Shown: positions 9,399-14,879 of the stretch, one piece after another | Numbering within the stretch: position 1 is the first letter of the stretch | How the letters are laid out: every line of letters starts with the position of its first letter | Origin: Hepatocystis sp. ex Piliocolobus tephrosceles | Taxonomy: Eukaryota > Apicomplexa > Aconoidasida > Haemosporida > Plasmodiidae | Reading direction: 5' to 3' | Length of the DNA: 14,879 bases | Assembly (NCBI GenBank): GCA_902459845.2 | Contig: CABPSV020000502.1 | Location: 1 to 14,879, forward strand | Notes under the pieces: model-generated | What the model was told of the DNA's origin: nothing | The model's database searches: none | Seen by the model: the letters and a program-made list of their open reading frames with translations, nothing else | Program-made: the position numbers and the translations under genes

Positions 9399-9475
9399 TC
9401 GCAATTTTATCGCAATTTTATCGCAATTTTATTGCAATTTTATCGCAATTTTACCGCAATTTTACCGCAATTTTA
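9399..9475. repeat. Seven tandem 11-bp units (TCGCAATTTTA)
   Basis: Seven contiguous units fit the register exactly: three TCGCAATTTTA, one TTGCAATTTTA, one TCGCAATTTTA, then two CCGCAATTTTA. Variation is limited to the first two bases, while GCAATTTTA is invariant. It lies about 0.4 kb upstream of the eIF2B-gamma start codon. The near-helical period would place each GCAA on almost the same DNA face. Confidence 0.95.
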
Positions 9476-9500
9476 TTTGTATATATAATTTTATTATGTG

Positions 9501-9531
<31 letters not shown>

Positions 9532-9534
<3 letters not shown>

Positions 9535-9876
9535 TTGGTTTGTTTTTATTTCCCCCCTTCATATTTTCACATATTCACGCTTAGTTTGACTGTTTTACTT
9601 TATTTGACAATTTTGTATTATTTGACAATTTTGTATTATTTGACAAATTTGCATTATTTGACAATTTTGCATTATTTGACAAATTTGCATTATTTGACAA
9701 TTTTGCATTATTTGACAAATTTGCATTATTTGACAAATTTGCATTATTTGACAAATTTGCATTATTTGATTATTTTGCATTATTTAGTTATTTTGCTTAC
9801 TTCAGTTGTTTTGCTTATTCTTACTCCTTATTATTTTGTTTATACTATCTATTTTGACATTATTAGCCATACATAA
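9532..9876 (+). promoter_or_regulatory. Upstream ORF (114 codons) ending 5 nt before eIF2B-gamma
   Basis: ATG at 9532 opens 114 codons ending with TAA at 9874-9876. The main ATG follows at 9882, in another frame. Most of the peptide is a hydrophobic Leu-Thr-Ile/Asn-Leu-His-Tyr-Leu repeat produced by the 18-bp array. It could act as an inhibitory upstream ORF if the transcript begins upstream of 9532. Against a functional peptide, the opposite strand is equally open and the composition is simply that of the repeat. I annotate it as a possible regulatory element, not a gene. Confidence 0.3.
9579..9812. repeat. Thirteen tandem 18-bp units (GCATTATTTGACAAATTT type)
   Basis: About thirteen contiguous 18-bp units lie here. 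Central ones are GCATTATTTGACAAATTT or GCATTATTTGACAATTTT, partly alternating. The outer units decay: the first is GCTTAGTTTGACTGTTTT and the last GCTTACTTCAGTTGTTTT. That edge decay is what unequal exchange in the array centre would leave. It lies immediately 5' of eIF2B-gamma, within 70 bases of the start codon, so it is probably in the promoter or leader. The TTTGACAA core is the most conserved part. Confidence 0.93.
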
Positions 9877-9881
9877 GATAA

Positions 9882-10457
9882 ATGAAAAACACAAACTGCT
9901 CAAGAGTTCCTATGGGGACATTCATTGAGTTTCAAGTTGTTATTTTGACTAATGATGAAAATGATTTCGCTAGTGAATTGTGTGATGATAAATGTAAAGG
10001 ACTTTTAAAAATAAGTAATAGGTGTTTAATTTATTATATACTTAAAAACATAATAGAACAAAAATTAAAATATATTACTATTCTTGTTCATAGTAAGTAT
10101 TACGATGATATGACACAATATATTAACGAAACATTTCCCGATAATTATAAATTGGATGATAAAAAAAATAAAAATAATTATTGTATTGATGTAGAATTAT
10201 ATAATTCTAATTCGAATGAGGAAATTGGCTCAATCCAGTCTTTATTGCAAATAAAAAATAAAATAAAGGTAACTAAAAAAAACAAACAAACAAATGAATA
10301 AACAAATGAATAAACAAATGAACAAGCAAACAAATGAACGAACGAGCGAGGAAAATAAAACAAAATCCTAATTTAAATCGCTTTAAAATGCAGTAATTGC
10401 CTTATACATGTATATTATTTAAAAAAACAAAAAACTTTTCAACTGTTTCAAGCGTTC

Positions 10458-10488
<31 letters not shown>

Positions 10489-11395
10489 CTAATTTATGTT
10501 TTTTCAATTTTAGTCAGACTTTATAGTTGTTAATTGTGATATACTTGGATTTGTTGACTTTTATTCACTAGCAAGTAAATTTTTTTTTTTAAATTATTAT
10601 TTATTCGTATATTTACGCGTGTACTATATATGTATATATAATGTGTATGTATTGTACATTACTATATATTTTTTTTATCATCGCTACAATTTATGTCTTC
10701 ATTGCTTCATATTTTATGTCTTTTTTTTTTTTTCTTTTTTTTTTTTTTTTTATAAAAGATTTGTTCAGAGGGGAAAATGCCATGTGTGCTATTTTATTTT
10801 TAGAAAATAATAAGGAAGCTAATGATAAAAATCAAAAACAAAATAAAGAGGAGTATTTAAATTTAGAAAATAATGTCTGGGTATGTATTGATAAGAATAG
10901 TAAAGTTGTAAGTATAAAAGACTCGTTGTCAATAAAACAAAATGGAAAGCTAAAAATTAACAAAATAAATTTACAGTATCATAAAAACTTTATACTAAAA
11001 ACAGATTTAATAGATAGTCATGTGTACATTTTTAAAAATTATGTACTGGACATAATGGAAAAAAAAACTAATTTTACAAGTATTAAGTATGATTTAATAC
11101 CTTACCTGGTAAATATACAGAATACACCAAAGGCGGCAGAATTTTATTCAAAGTCCGAGTTTAAGTTTAATATGTATAAAACCTTAATTAATGAGTACGA
11201 AGAAAGAGAGGGTATTCCCGAGTTTACTAACATGGATAGAGAACTATGTGGTTCAGATGTTTACAATGTAATGCTCAATTTTTATAAAAAAAAAAAAAAA
11301 AAATGTTATTACTAAAATTTATATTGCATTTGAGGATTACACGTGTAAACTTGTACAAATTTTTATATATATATGTATATTTATTTATATTTATA

Positions 11396-11470
<75 letters not shown>

Positions 11471-12308
11471 GAAAATGTAGAACATGTAGTATGTTATATA
11501 CAACCGAAGATTAATGGATTTTGTCAAAGGATTAACAATATACAGAATTTTTTTATGGCCAATTTGTTGGTACGTACATATGTTTATATATGTGCCTAAC
11601 AGTTTGTCTGAATATTCAACCATATTTCATTTTCTATTACAACTTTTATTTTTTACTTTTTTATTTTTTACTTTTTATTTTTTACTTTTTACTTTTTATT
11701 TTTTATTTTTTACTTTTTACTTTTTACTTTTTACTTTAATTTCCTTTTCAGTTTTGCGTAATGAGGATAGACCAACTGAAGAATGTAGTACCAGCATATT
11801 TTTATTTTCTCCCTAGTGATAAACACATATCAGTATAAAATTGAGCAAAATTATTAATACAACAGAATAATGAATATTAAGCGTTTAAATGTTAACATAT
11901 GTGTATGTATATATGTATGTATATATACGTATTTTGCTAACTGTCCGTTTTTTTTTTTTTTTTGTGTTTTTTTTTTTTTTTTTGTAGTACAGGGATTGTA
12001 TAATAAGTAGCGAATTTGAACATGAAGATAATATACGTTTAAAAAAATCCGTACTGGGTAATTTACATATATATGCATATATATGTGCACTTATATAACT
12101 ATGTACGTATTCACATATATACATTATTTGTAAATATTTTGTTTATGTGATAATTTATGTGATAGGTACGAATGTTAAGATAAAAAAAAATTCTTTTGTC
12201 AGTAAAAGCGTATTTATGGATAACATAACCATTAACGAAAATTGTCACATTTATAATTCGATTATTTGTGACAATGTTGTTATTGAAGATAACTGCAAGG
12301 TAAGAAAA

Positions 12309-12339
<31 letters not shown>

Positions 12340-12678
12340 GGCAAAGAGACAGACAAAATAAATTGAAAAATAAGAATAAAAATAATACGAGTTCTTTGTT
12401 TTAACATATTTATTACAACTTAACATATATACATATTTATTACATAACAATCAGTTTATATGAATAAAGTTGTCTAGTTTTTGGGACCAGTATACATCTT
12501 TTAACTATATTAAGTACATACCCTATATCCATATATATATACATCGCAAACATATCATAATATACTTGTATATATTATTTTTTTTCTTTTACAGTTAATC
12601 GATTGTATAGTGAGAAAAAACAACGTTATTGAAAAAAATAGCAGCTTTGAAAAGGAAACGTTACCATTACTTATTTAA
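9882..12678 (+). CDS. Translation initiation factor eIF2B subunit gamma (eight exons)
   Basis: Splice sites and frame give exons 9882-10268, 10514-10574, 10759-11267, 11471-11569, 11752-11832, 11988-12057, 12166-12299 and 12595-12678. All introns are GT-AG, 108-295 bases. The product is 474 residues; human eIF2B-gamma is about 450. Residues ~14-315 resemble the nucleotidyltransferase-like domain: EFQVVILT at the start, IGSIQSLLQI, DFIVVNCDIL (131-140), LANLFR, LIDSHVYIF and TSIKYDLIPYLV (to 267). Residues ~320-350 match the VRCYV..GLCSRVNT-type segment. Residues ~383-470 are hexapeptide-like repeats of a left-handed beta helix. In the eIF2B complex, gamma pairs with the catalytic epsilon subunit to exchange GDP on eIF2 in the cytosol. 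The glycine-rich loop after VVIL is missing. The least certain junctions are the exon 3 donor (11268) and exon 5. Confidence 0.92.
10282..10350 (+). repeat. AAACAAATGAAT-type repeat inside eIF2B-gamma intron 1
   Basis: Imperfect 12-bp units of AAACAAATGAAT, breaking down to AACGAACGAGCGAG, lie just after the first donor site (GTAACT at 10269). Intron 1 otherwise ends with a long T tract and TTTTAG (10511-10513). Retention of this intron would add ten residues after Lys129 and stop at 10299-10301. Confidence 0.6.
11416..11465 (+). repeat. T50 tract at the 3' end of eIF2B-gamma intron 3
   Basis: About 50 consecutive T run almost into the acceptor AAAAG (11466-11470), preceded by a short (TA) run. 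It serves as an extreme polypyrimidine tract. Introns 1, 2, 4 and 5 of the same gene also end in T-rich stretches. In intron 4 it is a TACTTTTTATTTT-like repeat (about 11648-11740). Confidence 0.85.
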
Positions 12679-13772
12679 CTTTCATTCTGTTAGTCTATTA
12701 ACTTTTTTTTTTTTTTTTTTTTTTTTTCTTTATTATTTTTTATTTTTTTCATTAAAATATGATTTTTGTAATTTATAATTTATACACAATTCAAGTTAAT
12801 TCCCATTTGACTTTTATTTTTATTATTTTTTTTTTTTTTTTATTTCATTTTTTTTTATCTATGTTTTCTTACTTTTTTACCTTTTATCCTTTTGGTAGAT
12901 TTAAATATCTTTTTACATTCTTGTAAACTTTATATATTTAAATGTAATTTACTTATATGTATGTATGTATATTTATGTACATATTTTTTTTTTTTTTTTT
13001 TTCTGTTCCTAATTTTGTAACTTCTTAACTATAATGTATTTTCAAGGAACTTGTTTTGCTCTTTAAATACAATTCTTTCTTTTTTTTTTTTTTTTTTTTT
13101 TTTAGATTCATTACTCTTTTTTTTATTCGACATATATACCGTTTGGTATTATAAAAAATTCTTTTTTTTTTTAAAATTAAATATAACATATAAATGGAAT
13201 AAAAAAGTCCGATATATACTTTTTTAAAATATTATATATTTTTTTTATTTTTTTAAATTTTTTTTAAAAAAAAAAAAAAAAAAAAAAACATGTCAACAAA
13301 GTGATTTACTACGTGTTAACGAAGTGATTATTACTACGAATAATAGTAATATTTAATACATGAATATATAAAAAAAAAGAAGAAAGTTACATTAAAGCAC
13401 ATACAATAGCAAATAAATACATACATAGTTATATTATATATTAGTTATATATTATATATACATATTTATATATACAGACATGTTTACTATGTGTTTTACT
13501 AACGAATATTCTATATAAATAAATTTGGGGAAGTTATAATATATAAAAAATATTTCACTCATACAATTTTTTTTATTTTATTTTTTTTATTTTATTTTTT
13601 TTTTATATTTTTTTTTTAATTTATTTTTTTTTTTTAATTTACTTTTTTTTTTTAATTTACTTTTTTTTTAATTTATTTTTTTTATTTTTCATTATTAATA
13701 CGTATATAATTTTCAAGCTATTTTGTATATGGGTTTACTGACAGAAAAAGAAGTTAACAGATTAAAAATAAT

Positions 13773-14025
13773 TTATTATTATTATAACTTATTATTATGA
13801 TAACTTATTATTATGATAACTTATTATTATGATAACTTATTATTATGATAACTTATTATTATGATAACTTATTATTATGATAATGTATTATTATATTAGT
13901 ATATTACTAATAGTATATTGATATTAGTTTATCATTATATGATAATTTATCATTATAACAATTTATTATTGTAATAGTTTATTATTGTAATAGTTTATTA
14001 TTGTAATAGTTTATTATCATAATTA
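13773..14025. repeat. 16-bp tandem array family with an inverted-repeat centre
   Basis: Units of TTATTATTATGATAAC repeat seven times without a gap at 13773-13884, with the first and last units diverged. After a degenerate stretch come TTATCAT-TAT-ATGATAA (13929-13945) and TGATAA-T-TTATCA (13940-13952). A second 16-bp array, TTTATTATTGTAATAG, then appears three times (13962-14009) plus a decayed fourth copy. Both sides keep the 16-base period. Confidence 0.85.
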
Positions 14026-14027
14026 TT

Positions 14028-14030
<3 letters not shown>

Positions 14031-14107
<77 letters not shown>

Positions 14108-14108
14108 T

Positions 14109-14177
<69 letters not shown>
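14031..14177 (+). repeat. T76-GTG-T50-A run adjoining the third gene's ATG
   Basis: About 76 T (14031-14106), then GTG, then about 50 T (14110-14159), switching abruptly to 18 A (14160-14177) followed by ATG. This is the longest homopolymer block in the window. The T-to-A switch is self-complementary and could fold back for up to 18 pairs, right up to the start codon. Exact lengths may be affected by sequencing or assembly error. Confidence 0.85.
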
Positions 14178-14178
<1 letters not shown>

Positions 14179-14879
14179 TGGAGGTAGAAGAGAGTAAACG
14201 AAAAAGGGATAAAACCAGTTCCTACGGAAGTAGTGATGATAACAAAGATTATAAGAATCATAAAGAGGAAGGAAGGTATTTACATATGTTGTATATATAA
14301 GTTTATGTTTGTATATACATACGTTTGTGCTTGTATATATAAGTTTATGTTTGTATATACATACGTTTGTACTTGTATATATAAGTTTATGTTTGTATAT
14401 ACATACGTTTGTGCTTGTATATATACAAAATGTAGTTTTCTGCTACTTATTTTGGTGATATAGTTATTATCCATTTATACATATTATCTTTTGAACCTTT
14501 TTCCATTTTGTTTATTTGTGTCTTTTTTTTTTATTTACTTTTGTTTTTTTTTACTCCCTAATTTAAAATTTTTAGAAATTCATATGATAGAAGTAGGTCA
14601 TCCGAAAAAAGGGTGAATACATCTAAACATGATACGAAACAATACAAGTCAATTAATAATGACATAAAAGAAGAGACTATACAAACGGATAAAATAAAAA
14701 TAAAAAACCAAAGAAGAAGATCAGATAGTAATAGATCTTCAAACAGATATTCCGAAAAAAATAATGAGGATGGAGATATGCACAGTTCGGACGAATTTAA
14801 AAAAAAAAGGAAAAGATTAGAAGAACGTGATAGACATGGTAGACATGGTAGGGATGGTAGAGATGGTAGAGATGGTAGA
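14178..14879 (+). CDS. N-terminal part of an Arg/Ser/Asp-rich, splicing-factor-like protein (partial, two exons)
   Basis: Exon 1 is 14178-14275 and the GT-AG intron is 14276-14575 (GTATTT...TTTTAG). Exon 2 starts at 14576 and runs off the window. The junction completes an Arg codon, and 134 residues are visible. The protein is highly polar and basic: SKRKRDK near the start and KKKRKR at 108-113 look like nuclear localisation signals. Scattered RS, RSS, DRSRS and RRRSDS motifs lie between. It then enters RHG/RDG repeats of 9 bp at the window edge (14835-14879). Such a leader is typical of nuclear RNA-processing proteins, for example SR-related splicing factors, U2AF-large-subunit or RBM39-like proteins, or DEAD-box splicing helicases. 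The diagnostic domain would lie beyond the window, so I do not name a family. The start was chosen because it is the first ATG after the A run and is joined in frame by good splice sites. Confidence 0.75.
14299..14424 (+). repeat. Three 42-bp tandem units in the intron of the third gene
   Basis: Three nearly identical 42-bp units begin at AAGTTTATG (14299, 14341, 14383). They differ by a G/A change (GTGCTTG against GTACTTG). Each contains GTATATAC, a short palindrome. Because 42 is a multiple of three, both strands show open frames with a 14-residue repeat, but splicing places this sequence in the intron. Confidence 0.9.
14835..14879 (+). repeat. 9-bp units encoding HGR/DGR at the window edge
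   Basis: Five units of CAT/GAT-GGT-AGA encode His-Gly-Arg or Asp-Gly-Arg, and the run continues up to the last base of the window, so its full length is unknown. The GGTAGA core resembles the tandem units of the large gene. Confidence 0.85.

Larger units (their letters stand above)
8587..9881. other. Spacer between the large gene and eIF2B-gamma
   Basis: This stretch of about 1.3 kb contains no convincing independent gene. It should hold the 3' untranslated region of the large gene and the promoter and leader of eIF2B-gamma. Contents are A and T homopolymers (for example 8796-8816, 8858-8874, 8933-8957 and 9507-9533), a TACGTACATGTAC-type patch near 8700-8720, the 11-bp array at 9399-9475 and the 18-bp array at 9579-9812. 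A short Phe-rich frame at 9078-9281 is a by-product of T runs. Confidence 0.7.
12679..14177. other. Spacer between eIF2B-gamma and the third gene
   Basis: About 1.5 kb with no credible coding region. It contains many T runs of 15-27 bases, a T-to-A hairpin-like block near 13236-13288, a decayed T-rich array of TTTTAATTTAC-like units (about 13590-13690), the 16-bp arrays (13773-14025), and the T76-GTG-T50-A run against the next gene. It should include the 3' untranslated region of eIF2B-gamma and the promoter and leader of the third gene. Confidence 0.7.

Noticed and set aside
9595..9780. Minus-strand Gln-Ile-Met-Gln-Asn/Ile-Cys repeat frame
   Set aside because: It is the complement of the 18-bp array, with no flanking complex sequence.
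9399..9812. CRISPR-like array
   Set aside because: Units are contiguous without unique spacers, in a eukaryotic setting.
10641..10758. Upstream part of the 10641-11315 frame as a separate gene start
   Set aside because: The segment before 10759 is intron 2 of eIF2B-gamma, with T tract and acceptor AAAAG. Conserved residues begin right at the acceptor and join exon 2 in phase.
11268..11315. Exon 3 continuing to the stop at 11315 as the end of the gene
   Set aside because: The tail becomes poly-lysine from an A run, while conserved gamma-subunit sequence resumes at 11471. A GTAATG donor at 11268 joins in phase.
11854..12407. Minus-strand frames over exons 6-7
   Set aside because: They cross well-defined + strand exons and homopolymers and show no family resemblance.
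13998..14261. Minus-strand frame with long poly-lysine
   Set aside because: It is the complement of the T76/T50 tracts.
14233..14463. Frame encoding YKFMFVYTYVC repeats
   Set aside because: It is out of frame with the third gene and consists of the 42-bp intronic repeats.
1..14879. tRNA, rRNA, transposon or integrated viral sequence
   Set aside because: No cloverleaf with B-box-like sequence, no rRNA-like conserved blocks, no transposase or reverse-transcriptase motifs and no terminal inverted repeats were seen by eye on either strand.

Overview
This window reads as nuclear DNA of a malaria parasite (genus Plasmodium). The base composition is extremely AT-rich. Non-coding DNA is packed with long T and A homopolymers and (TA)n. 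One very large intronless reading frame is full of asparagine runs and tandem peptide repeats. The multi-exon genes have short AT-rich GT-AG introns, and the start codons sit behind runs of A. I cannot fix the species. The identification rests on composition, gene style and one clearly conserved protein, with no database match.

Three protein genes are supported, all on the + strand. (1) Positions 2074-8586 hold an intronless gene for a 2170-residue Asn-rich protein. It has several low-complexity or tandem-repeat blocks, cysteine- and leucine-rich helical islands between them, and a hydrophobic segment at the extreme C terminus that looks like a tail anchor. I do not recognise a named family. 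(2) Positions 9882-12678 hold an eight-exon gene that I assembled by splice sites and frame. It encodes a 474-residue protein recognisable as the gamma subunit of translation initiation factor eIF2B, with a nucleotidyltransferase-like N-terminal half and a left-handed beta-helix C-terminal part. (3) Positions 14178 to the window end hold the first two exons of a basic Arg/Ser/Asp-rich protein of splicing-factor-like composition, cut off by the window edge.

The spacers (1-2073, 8587-9881, 12679-14177) contain no convincing genes but are structured. They hold a ~35-bp T-rich array next to a less AT-rich island (100-371), an 11-bp array (9399-9475), an 18-bp array (9579-9812), a 16-bp array family (13773-14025) and exceptional homopolymers, including T76-GTG-T50-A19 directly against the start codon of gene 3. 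Genes 1 and 2 each have an upstream open frame that ends 3-5 nt before the main ATG.

Functionally the genes do not form a pathway. eIF2B-gamma belongs to the guanine-nucleotide exchange complex that recharges eIF2 and is the target of eIF2-alpha phosphorylation control. The third gene is probably nuclear and RNA-related. The first is probably a membrane-anchored parasite protein of unknown role. I saw no sign of horizontal transfer, mobile elements, CRISPR or tRNA/rRNA genes.
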